From G963666705 sp963666705 (GTDB lineage Bacteria > Pseudomonadota > Alphaproteobacteria > CADEGL01): DNA of 64,000 nt. The translations under genes were made by a program, and so were the position numbers. How positions within the stretch are numbered: position 1 is the first letter of the stretch; every line of letters begins with the position of its first letter. This document shows, piece by piece, positions 34,985-43,169 of this stretch. The stretch is taken from the NCBI GenBank assembly GCA_963666705.2, contig CAXXKO010000001.1:845810-909809 (forward strand), given 5' to 3'. The notes beneath the pieces were generated by a model that did no database searches, was not told where the DNA came from, and worked only from the letters and a program-made list of their open reading frames with translations.

Positions 34985-35808
34985 TTCTTGGCCATGCTCA
35001 GTGCTTGTTGATGCCGCGCGCCCAGGCGGTGGATGACGGCGACGCTGCCGAGCAGCAGGAAGGAGATGGTCAGGACGAAGCTCGAGGCGGCGGCGATCGT
35101 CGGCTCCATCTGATAGCGCAGCTCGTCGTAGAGCTGCTTGGGAAGGGTAAAGGTTTCCGCGTCGGTCAGGAACAGCGCGATGATGATCTCGTCGAACGAG
35201 AAGGCGAAAGCGAAAATGCCGCCCACGATCATGCCCAGCCGGATCATCGGGAAGGTGACGTTCCAGAATGTCCACCACCAATTGGCGCCCAGGGTCATGG
35301 CCGCGAGCTCGAAGCTCGAATCATACCCCCGCAGCGCCGCCGACACGGTGATGAAGACGAGCGGCGTGCAGACCACCGCATGGCCCAGGATGACGCCGAG
35401 ATAGCTGCCGATCAGGCCGAAGGTGGCGAGCACGGGGAAGAGGCCGATGGCCAGGATGATCTGCGGCAGCATCAGTGGTGCGATGATGAGGGCGGAGATC
35501 GGCCGCGCTGCGCGCAGGCGGCCCCGCACGATCGCGAGGGCGGCGAGCGTCCCCAGTGTCATGGCGATGAGGGCGGCGGGTATGCCGATCTTCAAGGTGT
35601 TGAAGAAGGCCTTGAAGTAGGCGTCGGTGTGCCAGAGCTTGAGGTACCACTTCACCGACCAGTCGGGTGGCGGGAAGCTGAGATAGGTCGTGCTCGAGAA
35701 GGAGAGCGGCACGATGACGAAGGTCGGCAGCACCATGTAGATGAGCGCGATCACCGCGATCGTCAGGATGGCGATGCGGAAGATCCTCGAATAGAGGTGC
35801 CAGCTCAC
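34981..35808 (-). CDS. potC: ABC importer permease, PotC type
   Basis: The 275-residue protein has six predicted helices and the inner-membrane coupling motif in the segment LAAMTLGANWWWTFWNVTFP (EAA loop). The first helix includes AILTIAVIALIYMVLPTFVI. The GTG start at 35808 follows the disrupted PotB gene. It forms the translocation channel with PotB. Confidence 0.92.
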
Positions 35809-35830
35809 GGCCCCGGCTCCCGCGGCACGC

Positions 35831-36700
35831 TCATCCCAGGACCCCGAGGCCGCCGGCGCGGCGGGCGACGCGCTCGTAGACGATGTAGAGCAAGACCGAC
35901 AGGACCAGGAGAACGGTCGCGAGGGCCGAGGCCAGCGGCCAGTTCAGGGTCCGCATCACGTGCTGTTCGATCAACACGGCGACCATGGCGTTGCGGTCGC
36001 CGCCGAGCAGGGCCGGCGTGATTTAGAAGCCGACGGCGGTGATGAAGACGAGGAGAATGCCGGCGCTCACCCCCGGCATCGAAAGCGGCAGATAGACATG
36101 CCAGAACACCCTGATCGGGTTGGCCCCCAGCACCTCGGCCGCGCGCAGCTTGGTCTGGTCGACGCCGCGCATGGCCGAGACCAGCGGCAGGACCATGAAG
36201 GGCAGGAGCACCTGGACCATGCCGATATGGACGCCCAGGTTGTTGTACATGAAGCGGACGGGCCGCTCGATGACCCCGAACTCGATCAGCAGGTCGTTGA
36301 GCAGGCCGCGGCGCTGGAACAGGGCGATCCACGCATAGGTGCGGATCACCACGCTGGTCCAGAAGGGCACGAGAACGAGGGCGAAGCAGAAATACAGCAG
36401 GCTGCCCTTGGCGCGGGAAATCACGTAGGCCAGCGGATAGCTGATGACGAGGCAGATGATGGTGACGCTCGTCGCCACCTCGAAGGTGTAGAGCAGCACG
36501 TTCACATGCGCGCTGCTGTTCAGGATCTTTTGATAGTGCTGGAGCCCGAAGGTGGGCTCGAACAGGCCGCGATAGGCCACCGTCGCGAGCGGCCACAGGA
36601 AAAACATCGCGAGGAACAGGACCGGTGGGACCAGGAACACGGTATAGCCCCGCGCCGGGGTCCATGCGCGCTGGTGCGCGCTCGCGCCTATGTCGGTCAT
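35831..36700 (-). pseudogene. potB: ABC importer permease, PotB type, with an in-frame stop
   Basis: The frame is open from 36700 to 36026 (225 codons: LVPPVLFLAMFFLWPLATV, then the EAA loop RAAEVLGANPIRVFWHVYLP). It meets TAA at 36023-36025. Reading on in the same frame gives the normal PotB ending (ITPALLGGDRNAMVAVLIEQ through RVARRAGGLGVLG) to a TGA at 35831-35833. Relatives have GFYITPALLGG here, so a single Tyr-to-TAA change explains the stop. The last two helices are lost, which should inactivate the importer. Confidence 0.88.
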
Positions 36701-36788
36701 GGGTTAGGGACGCGCCGCCGGCCGGCGGAACCCGGGCCGCGGCGCGCGGCCCGGGTTCCGTTCGGTCGAACGGTCGTGTCGCGACTGC

Positions 36789-37970
36789 CTAGCCGAGCAG
36801 CCACTCGTTGAAGGCGTCGTAAGCCGTCTGTCCGTTCTCGGCCCACCAGGACTGATCGACGAAGATCGTGCCCGGGAAGTTCGCGGGACTCGTCGGCAGG
36901 ACGGCAAGCGTCGCCGGGGGGATGAGCGCGTTGGCCTTGGTGTTCGTCGGGCCGTAGGGGATCAGCTCGGCGAGCTGGGCCTGGGGCTCCGGCGTCATCA
37001 TGTAGGCGGCGAACTCCATCGCCCACTTCTTGTTCGGATGCCCCTTGGGAATGACGGCCGCGTCGCCGTCGAGGAGCGCCTGGTTGAAGTGGTAGTCGAC
37101 CGGCGCGCCTTCCTCCTTCGGTGTCCAGACGCGGCCGTTCCAGGCGAACTCGAAATCCACCTCGTTATCCACGAGAAGCTGCGCCGACTGGGCGCCATGC
37201 TCCCACCAGTAGATGTTCTCCCGGATTCGCTGGAGAGCGTTGATCGAGCGTTTCACGTCGAGGGGATAGAGGTCCTCCTTCGCGACGCCATCGCCCAGCG
37301 CCGCCATGTCCATGACCAGCGCGGCGTTCTTCCACAGCCCGCGCGGGCCCTTGACCACCGGCGGGTTCGGGAGATCGAAGAACTCGGCCCAGTTCTTGGG
37401 CGCCGTTTCCTTGGTCATCACGTTCGTGTTCCAGGCGATGAGGCTGGCCGCGACCAGGGTCATCAGCCAGAACTCGTTGGCGGCTTCGGGGATCAGTGCC
37501 TCGCGGTCGATCAGGTCGTAATCGATCGGCTCGACCAGGCCCTGCGCCCCGGCGATGGCGGCCTCGGATGCCGAGGTCACGATAATGTCGGCCTGACCCC
37601 AGGCCTGATTCTCGACCAGGGCCTTGATCTGGGCGATGCCCATATAGGCGGCGGGCTGGACCTCGATCCCGGACATCTCGGTGAAGCCCTTGTAGTGCGA
37701 GGGGAGATAGGCGTCGCGCAGCGCGCCGCCGGCGTCGGGAATAATCAGCTTCTCGGGCTTGGCCTGGGCGATATAGGGAAAGCCGAAGCTGCTGACGGCC
37801 ACGGCCGCGGTCGTCGTCTGCAGGAGACGGCGTCGGGTGACACCGGTTCGCTTGTCGGATTTGTACGTCGTGATGAGGGACTCTCCTCCCGGGTTGTCCG
37901 TTATGCGGCCGGGCCACCCGCGGTATCCGGATAACAGGCGATCCGGTCGCGGGGGCTTTCGGCCAGGCAC
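36789..37970 (-). CDS. ABC importer substrate-binding protein (PotD-like)
   Basis: This periplasmic binding protein has a mature part of about 345 residues. A twin-arginine-like signal is visible (TRRRLLQTTTAAVAVSSFG, cleavage near YIAQAKP). The body carries IIVTSASEAAIAG, NTNVMTKETAPKNWAEFFD and KKWAMEFAAYMM. The GTG at 37970 gives the long frame. A much better ribosome site, GGGAGGAG at about 37890, lies 8 nt before an in-frame ATC instead of ATG, so the original start codon may have mutated. It starts the importer operon. Confidence 0.87.
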   Translation of the reverse strand: MPGRKPPRPDRLLSGYRGWPGRITDNPGGESLITTYKSDKRTGVTRRRLLQTTTAAVAVSSFGFPYIAQAKPEKLIIPDAGGALRDAYLPSHYKGFTEMSGIEVQPAAYMGIAQIKALVENQAWGQADIIVTSASEAAIAGAQGLVEPIDYDLIDREALIPEAANEFWLMTLVAASLIAWNTNVMTKETAPKNWAEFFDLPNPPVVKGPRGLWKNAALVMDMAALGDGVAKEDLYPLDVKRSINALQRIRENIYWWEHGAQSAQLLVDNEVDFEFAWNGRVWTPKEEGAPVDYHFNQALLDGDAAVIPKGHPNKKWAMEFAAYMMTPEPQAQLAELIPYGPTNTKANALIPPATLAVLPTSPANFPGTIFVDQSWWAENGQTAYDAFNEWLLG

Positions 37971-38174
37971 ACCAGCGCGATTACGATTGGCGCCCGCGGC
38001 GGCGGAGCGATCGGATAGAGCCGCCGTAAGGTGTTCAAGCTAGCATTCATCGGTCTTGGAGGATAGGGGGAGGTAACGTTTTTGGAAGCGATTGCAATGC
38101 GATACGACCGCTCTCGACGCTCCCTGGCGGACGCCTTATGCTCCCGTCCGGTTGCCCGACGAGGACGCGAGCGC

Positions 38175-38684
38175 ATGGCCGGTGAAGTGGAAACGAGTGG
38201 GAACGCCGGCGGCGGGCGTGCGGAATCGGAGGCCCTGTTCGGTCTCGAGCGCCTGGAGGCGATCGCCGCCGGGAGGATGGCGCACACGCCGATGTGGCGC
38301 ACCCTCGGCATGACCCTCAGCGAGGTCGAGCCGGGCCGGGCGCTCTTCACCGTGATGCCCGAGGAGAAGCATTACAACGGCCAGGGCATCGCCCATGGCG
38401 GCCTCACGGCGACCCTGATCGACAGCGCGGCGGCCTGCGCCGTCATTTCGGTCCTGGGGCCACGCGACTGGTCGACCACCGTCGATGTCACCGTCAAGTT
38501 CGTGCGCGCGGTGCGGGGGGAGGACGGGCCGGTGCGCTGCGAGGGCAGGATCCTGCACGCGGGCCGGCGCATCGCCACCGCCGAGGCCCGGGTCTTCGAC
38601 CGGCGGGACCGGCTGCTCGCCCATGGCGAGAGCACCTGCATGGTGGTGCGCGAGGAGCCCGACACCGACACGGAGGGCGGTTGA
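38175..38684 (+). CDS. PaaI-family acyl-CoA thioesterase
   Basis: The 169-residue hotdog-fold protein starts at the ATG at 38175 with a GAGGA site. The core is MWRTLGMTLSEVEPGRALF, NGQGIAHGGLTATLIDSA (catalytic region) and TTVDVTVKFVRAV. It likely hydrolyses aromatic or short acyl-CoA esters. It heads a four-gene plus-strand operon (thioesterase, PhzF-like, GNAT, MaoC) with touching or overlapping genes and diverges from the importer operon. Confidence 0.88.
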   Translation: MAGEVETSGNAGGGRAESEALFGLERLEAIAAGRMAHTPMWRTLGMTLSEVEPGRALFTVMPEEKHYNGQGIAHGGLTATLIDSAAACAVISVLGPRDWSTTVDVTVKFVRAVRGEDGPVRCEGRILHAGRRIATAEARVFDRRDRLLAHGESTCMVVREEPDTDTEGG

Positions 38685-39473
38685 ATGAGCCAGCCGATCT
38701 ATCAGATCGACGCTTTCTCGGGCCGGGTCTTCGCCGGCAACCTCGCCGCCGTGTGCCCGCTCGACGCCTGGTTGCCGGACGCGACCATGCAGGCGATCGC
38801 CGCCGAGAACAACCTCTCCGAGACCGCGTTCTTCGTGCCGCGGGGCGAGGAATTCGACCTGCGCTGGTTCACGCCGGCGGTGGAGGTGGACCTGTGCGGC
38901 CACGCCACCCTGGCGACCGGCGCCCTGATCCTGCGAAAACTCGAGCCGGGCCGCGAGCGGGTTCGCTTCCATACCCGAAGCGGTGTCCTGGAGGTGGGGC
39001 GCGAAGGCGAGCTGCTGGTCATGGATTTCCTCGCCTTGCCGGCTGGACCAGCGGCTGCCGACGAGCGGGGCCGGGTGGCGGACGCCCTCGGCGCATCCCC
39101 GGTCGAGCTCCTTGCCGCTACCCGCGACACCCTCGCCGTCTTCGATGACGAGGCGGCGGTGCGCGGCCTGGCGCCCGATTTCGCGCGCCTCGCCGCACTC
39201 CCGCGCGAGGGCACGATCACGACCGCGCCGGGTGACGAGGTCGATTTCGTCTCCCGCTACTTCGCGCCCTCGGTCGGCATCGACGAGGATCCCGTCACCG
39301 GCTCGGCCCACTGCACGCTCACGCCCTATTGGTCGAAGCGCCTGGGTAAGACGGTGCTCGAAGCGCGCCAGGTCTCCAGGCGCGGCGGCGAGCTGGTCTG
39401 CATCGATGCCGGGGCGCGCGTCATCATCAAGGGGCGAGCCGCCTTCTATCTCGAGGGGACGCTGCGGATATGA
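38685..39473 (+). CDS. PhzF-family epimerase/isomerase
   Basis: The 262-residue PhzF-like protein opens MSQPIYQIDAFSGRVFAGN. The catalytic Glu is in NNLSETAFFV near residue 47, and the conserved VDLCGHATLATG follows. DPVTGSAHCTL marks the second half-domain. Family members isomerise diverse small acids; the substrate is unknown. It starts directly after the thioesterase stop and overlaps the next gene by 4 nt. Confidence 0.9.
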   Translation: MSQPIYQIDAFSGRVFAGNLAAVCPLDAWLPDATMQAIAAENNLSETAFFVPRGEEFDLRWFTPAVEVDLCGHATLATGALILRKLEPGRERVRFHTRSGVLEVGREGELLVMDFLALPAGPAAADERGRVADALGASPVELLAATRDTLAVFDDEAAVRGLAPDFARLAALPREGTITTAPGDEVDFVSRYFAPSVGIDEDPVTGSAHCTLTPYWSKRLGKTVLEARQVSRRGGELVCIDAGARVIIKGRAAFYLEGTLRI

Positions 39474-39967
39474 GCGCGGGGCCGAATGCCCGTGTCGTCG
39501 AGGCCGTGGGACCGGAGGGGATCGCGCTCATCCGCGCGCTCTTCCTCGAATACGCCGAATCGCTCGAGTTCGAGCGCTGCTTCCAGGGCTTCGAGGCCGA
39601 GCTCGACGGGCTGCCGGGCGCATACGGCGCGCCGCGCGGCCGCCTCCTGCTGGCCATGGCCGGGGACCAGGCGGCGGGCTGTGTCGGCCTGTGCCCGCTG
39701 ACGGAAGCGGGCGTGTGCGAGGTCCGGCGGCTCTATGTCCGGCCCGACTTCCGCGGCCGCGGGATCGGGCGCACTCTGGCGGACGCCGCCACCGCCGCGG
39801 CGCGGGACATGGGCTACCAGCGCGTCTATCTCCATACCCTGCCCGAGACCATGGCGAGGGCGATGGATATCTATCGCCGTGCCGGCTTCACGGAGATCGG
39901 GCCCTACCTGGAAGTCGCGATCGCCGGGGCCGTCTATTTCGCCCTCGACCTGGGCGCGGCGGCATAG
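39470..39967 (+). CDS. GNAT-family N-acetyltransferase
   Basis: The 165-residue protein shows the GNAT core: CEVRRLYVRPDFRGRGIGRT (acetyl-CoA binding, R-x-x-G-x-G type) and MGYQRVYLHTLPET. Earlier residues IALIRALFLEYAESLEF form the N-terminal helices. Its acceptor substrate is unknown. The start overlaps PhzF (ATGA). Confidence 0.88.
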   Translation: MSAGPNARVVEAVGPEGIALIRALFLEYAESLEFERCFQGFEAELDGLPGAYGAPRGRLLLAMAGDQAAGCVGLCPLTEAGVCEVRRLYVRPDFRGRGIGRTLADAATAAARDMGYQRVYLHTLPETMARAMDIYRRAGFTEIGPYLEVAIAGAVYFALDLGAAA

Positions 39968-39977
39968 GGGGCGGGCG

Positions 39978-40506
39978 ATGGGAGCGCGCTATCTCGAGGA
40001 TTTCGAGGTCGGTGAGATCTTCACCAGCCCCGGCGTGACTCTGACCGAGGCGCAGATCATCGACTTCGCTCTGGCCTACGACCCGCAGCCCTTCCACACC
40101 GACAAGGAAGCGGCCAAGGAATCCATGTTCGGCGAGCTCGTCGCCAGCGGCTTCCAGACCGTGGCGCTCACCTTCCGCATGTTCTACCAGACCGGGGTAC
40201 TCGCCGCGTGCAACCTCGGCGGGCCGGGCTTCAGCGACGTGGTCTTCCCGCGCCCGGTGCGCCCGGGCGATACGATCTCGGCGCGGGTCGAGGTGCTGGA
40301 GGTGCGCCCCTCCAGGTCCAAGCCCGACCGCGGCATCCTGCGGCTCGCCTATACCGGGCTCAACCAGGCGGGGGAGGTGGTGGTGAGCTTCACCATCCCC
40401 CAAATGGTGCGGCGGCGCCCGGCCCCGCTTCCTCGAGCCGACACCACGAAGGAGAGCTTTTTTTCGCCTATTCGAGGACATTCGCCGCAACCGCATGGTG
40501 CCGTGA
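39978..40506 (+). CDS. MaoC-like dehydratase with a frameshifted C-terminus
   Basis: The hotdog-fold hydratase opens RYLEDFEVGEIFTSPG. The catalytic Asp/His are in FALAYDPQPFHTD, and FGELVASGFQT and VEVLEVRPSRSKPDRGI follow. After TTKESFF a run of seven T at 40458-40464 puts the frame out by one. With six T it would read RLFEDIRRNRMVP and stop at 40504-40506. As sequenced, the frame instead runs on through the downstream repeat to about 40841, giving over 130 foreign residues. The catalytic domain is complete. The natural end is taken as 40506. Confidence 0.8.
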
Positions 40507-40538
40507 CACGTGGCGGTAACACTCGCCCCCATAGGTCA

Positions 40539-40683
40539 TACCAGGCGGCGATGAGCTCGACTCATCGCCGCCTGGCAAGCGCGACCGCGCGCCCGAGCTT
40601 ATGCGAGGTAAGCCAACGCCGCGGACGCGGCCGCCCGGCGTTTGAGGGATCATATGATCGGTCTTTCTTAAGGCCGATCGGTA
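40539..40683 (+). repeat. 145-bp TA-flanked dispersed element, copy 1
   Basis: The element begins taccaggcggcgatgag, forming a hairpin with ctcatcgccgcctgg, and ends in a second hairpin (gatcggtct against aggccgatc) closing with ggta. TA occurs at both ends. The middle, beginning gcgcccgagcttatgcgagg, is conserved in copies at 44574-44718 and 57070-57204. It lies between the MaoC gene and a convergent gene. Confidence 0.8.
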
Positions 40684-40719
40684 TCAGTCGATGTTGCCCA
40701 CCAAGCCGGCGGGCCGGCG

Positions 40720-41133
40720 CTAATCCGGCAAGAGCGACGGGTCGGCGCCTTTCAGGTCCTGCCACAGGGCATCGATCCCGCAGCCGGTGCCGCCCTCTGT
40801 GCATTGCCGCAGGGCGGAGGCGCGGGCGGAATCGGGGGTGAAATGGCCACAGGCCATGCCCACGAGCTCGGACTGGAGGCTCGTCGAGAAGGCACCGAAT
40901 CCCCCCTTGGCGCAGGTGAAGATAATCTCGCAACTATCTGGCGCGGCGCGATTCTCGTTGTGGCACATGCGGAGCGCGCAGGCGCCGGCCGCGCCTGGCT
41001 CGTCGTAGTCCGAGCATAGGCCCCACGACCGCCCGCCCATGGCCAGGGCCGTGTCGGCGCGTGCCGCCGCGGGCGCCAGCATCTGCACGGCGAGGAGGAG
41101 GGCGGCCAAGCCCCATGCGGCGCCCGGCCTCAT
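40720..41133 (-). CDS. Small exported cysteine-rich protein
   Basis: The 137-residue protein has a signal peptide (LAALLLAVQMLAPAAARAD). The mature part has about eight Cys (WGLCSDYD, CALRMCHNE, CEIIFTCAKGG, LRQCTEGGTGCG), probably disulfide-bonded in the periplasm. The spaced AL-R-x-C units faintly recall DUF4189-type proteins, but I do not make that assignment. The ATG overlaps the end of the DM9 gene (ATGA), so the two are co-expressed. Confidence 0.7.
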   Translation of the reverse strand: MRPGAAWGLAALLLAVQMLAPAAARADTALAMGGRSWGLCSDYDEPGAAGACALRMCHNENRAAPDSCEIIFTCAKGGFGAFSTSLQSELVGMACGHFTPDSARASALRQCTEGGTGCGIDALWQDLKGADPSLLPD

Positions 41134-41720
41134 CGCTTGACCAGAGCTTCGTATCGCGGCTTGGCGTACTCCACACCGTCGCGCGCGACCTCGCAGCCGC
41201 GCTGGGTAAGCTTGCCAGGATAATCGAACTCTTCCGCGATCACGGCCCGACAGACATAGAAAGGCTGGCCCCACATCGCGCCGCCCGCAAACGCCCCGGC
41301 GGGCGCCGCCCCGCCAGCGGCGGCGACCCAGGCGAAATCCTCGGCCGTGCCGGTCAGCACCTCATAGGCCTTGACGCGGATCTCGCGGCCCCGGTGGTTG
41401 ATGGCGCATGCGCTCTCGCCCGCGATCAGGTGACCGGGGTGGAGGCCGTCCTTATAGGGCGCGCGGCAGACATAATGGTTCGCGCCGGGCTCGAATCCGG
41501 CGATGAAAGCGCCCTCGGGCACCGCGCCCCTGCGAGCGCGCACCCAGCGCCATTCGTCCGAGCGGCCGCCGATGGTGCCAGAGAAGCCGATACCGCGCCC
41601 GCTCGGGTCGGGCTCGACGATCGTGTCGGGGGCGGATTCGACTTCGGCGGCCGGTGCCGGCAGGGCCGACAGCAGCAGCAGCACGGAGAGTGCCGTTATG
41701 ACGATAGAGACGCCGCGCAT
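41130..41720 (-). CDS. Exported DM9/DUF3421 repeat protein
   Basis: The 196-residue protein starts at MRGVSIVITALSVLLLLSAL, a signal peptide. Two DM9-type repeats follow: WRWVRARRGAVPEGAFIAG with HYVCRAPYKDGLHPGHLI, then FAWVAAAGGAAPAGAFAGG with FYVCRAVIAEEFDYPGKL. DM9 modules are best known as mannose-binding lectins of insects and oysters. In bacteria their role is unclear, but an exported carbohydrate-binding function is plausible. Confidence 0.82.
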   Translation of the reverse strand: MRGVSIVITALSVLLLLSALPAPAAEVESAPDTIVEPDPSGRGIGFSGTIGGRSDEWRWVRARRGAVPEGAFIAGFEPGANHYVCRAPYKDGLHPGHLIAGESACAINHRGREIRVKAYEVLTGTAEDFAWVAAAGGAAPAGAFAGGAMWGQPFYVCRAVIAEEFDYPGKLTQRGCEVARDGVEYAKPRYEALVKR

Positions 41721-41819
41721 GCCGTCCCGCTCCTGGGTCAGGCTGTTCGCCCAAGGGTAGTTCAACCGCCCTTCGACGGCAAGCGCCGGCTCGGTCGGCG
41801 CAGGTTGCGTGGGCGCTAG

Positions 41820-42081
41820 TACCCACTTTCATAATTCCGTGTGCCATACGACGGCGCCCCGAGGTTCCCGGCTAGGAGGGTGGCGCGCCGTGATGCCGGG
41901 GCATCACAAGCGTCGCGCGACGACGACCGGGGGCCTCGGGGCGCCGCCCACCGGGTCGCTTTTCCCGCCCCCTCGGGGCGTCGGGGACGCTTGACGATGC
42001 CCCGGCATCGCCGGCGCGCGCCCTCCTGCCGAGGAGACGGGAAAAGCGATCGTATGGCACACGGAATTATGAAAGTGGGTA
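41820..42081. mobile_element. 262-bp MITE-like element with long inverted repeats
   Basis: The termini tacccactttcataattccg and its exact complement begin inverted repeats that extend over 30 bp, to gtgccatacga. More inner palindromy (gatgccggggcatc against gatgccccggcatc) makes most of the element one large hairpin. CTAG flanks it at 41816-41819 and 42082-42085; the right CTAG holds the def stop codon. No transposase is encoded. Confidence 0.85.
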
Positions 42082-42636
42082 CTAGATTTCCTCCTCTTCC
42101 CAGGGCTTGGCGAAGCCGGGGTCGCCGAGCTCGGAGTTGAAGGCGAGCAGGGACAGGTCCGTCATGTGCATGGGATAGAGGATGCCGTCCAAATGGTCGT
42201 ATTCGTGCTGCAGCACCATGGCGTGGAAGCCATGGGCCTCGATCTCGATCGCTTCGCCGTCGAGCGACCGGTAGGCGCATTTTACCCGGGTGTAGCGCGC
42301 CACCTTGCCGTGCAGGCCGGGTATGGAGAGGCAGCGCTCCCAGTTCGGCTTCTTCTCCTCGGTCGAGGGGGTGATGACCGGGTTGACGAGCGCCGTCCAA
42401 TCCACCGGCTCCTGATCGGAGCCGGGCGGGATGCGGTCGGCCGGAATGCGGTAGATGAAGAGCCGCTTGGAGACGTAGACCTGGGGCGCGGCCAGGCCGG
42501 CGCCGCGGATATCGGCGAGGGTATCCTTCATGTCGGCGACCAGCGCCGCGATACCGGGCGCCGTCGGGTCCTCGACGGGCTCGGCGATCTCCTTGAGGAT
42601 GGGGTGGCCCATGCGGGCGATCTTGAGGATGGCCAT
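42082..42636 (-). CDS. def: Peptide deformylase
   Basis: Def removes the N-formyl group from nascent proteins. The 184-residue protein has the three family motifs: GAGLAAPQV at about 47, RCLSIPGL at about 104 (the canonical EGCLS has Arg in place of Gly) and the metal-binding QHEYDHLDG at about 145. The acidic C-terminus (FAKPWEEEEI) ends at a TAG within the CTAG that bounds the adjacent MITE. It is probably a second deformylase, because the position next to fmt is absent. Confidence 0.92.
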   Translation of the reverse strand: MAILKIARMGHPILKEIAEPVEDPTAPGIAALVADMKDTLADIRGAGLAAPQVYVSKRLFIYRIPADRIPPGSDQEPVDWTALVNPVITPSTEEKKPNWERCLSIPGLHGKVARYTRVKCAYRSLDGEAIEIEAHGFHAMVLQHEYDHLDGILYPMHMTDLSLLAFNSELGDPGFAKPWEEEEI

Positions 42637-42662
42637 GACGCTTGCCGTCCTTTTCCCGGGCC

Positions 42663-43169
42663 CTAGCCCTTGTGGTAGCGGACGGCGGTGACCTCGAGCT
42701 CCATGTCGCCGGCTGGGCGCTGCCAGGTCACGGAATCCCCCACGCCCGCGCCCATCAGCGCGCGGGCCAGGGGCGAGATCCAGCTCACCTTGCCGGCGGC
42801 CACGTCCGATTCGTCCTCGCCCACGATCTCGTAGCTGTGGCGCGCGCCTTCTTCGCCCTTCACCTCGACGATGGCACCGAAGGCGACTTCCTCGGGGCTC
42901 TGGGCCTCGGGATCCACGATGACGGCATGCTCGAGCCGGCCATCCACGTAGCGCAGGTCCCGCTCGACATGCTTGAGATGTTCCTTGTCCAAAAGGTTCT
43001 GATCGGCGCCGGAGAGCTCGTCCCGACGCTCGATGAGCCCCTCTCGCTGCGCCTCGAGCGCGGTGAAGCCGGCCGGAGTCACGTAGTTGGGAATCGGGTG
43101 TTGCGGGCGTTCTGGGAGCTCGTCGGCGACCTCGTCGCCATCGGGTTCCTTGACGAATGCGCGACTCAT
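42663..43169 (-). CDS. greB: GreA/GreB-family transcript cleavage factor
   Basis: The 168-residue protein has an N-terminal coiled coil (ALEAQREGLIERRDELSG) whose tip carries the acidic NLLDKEHLKHVERDLRYVD region. The C-terminal FKBP-like domain reads GAIVEVKGEEG, YEIVGEDESD and ISPLARALMGAGVGDSV. It rescues backtracked RNA polymerase. The N-terminal extension of about 25 residues resembles GreB more than GreA, and the assignment between them is tentative. It overlaps the MFS gene by 4 nt. Confidence 0.85.
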   Translation of the reverse strand: MSRAFVKEPDGDEVADELPERPQHPIPNYVTPAGFTALEAQREGLIERRDELSGADQNLLDKEHLKHVERDLRYVDGRLEHAVIVDPEAQSPEEVAFGAIVEVKGEEGARHSYEIVGEDESDVAAGKVSWISPLARALMGAGVGDSVTWQRPAGDMELEVTAVRYHKG

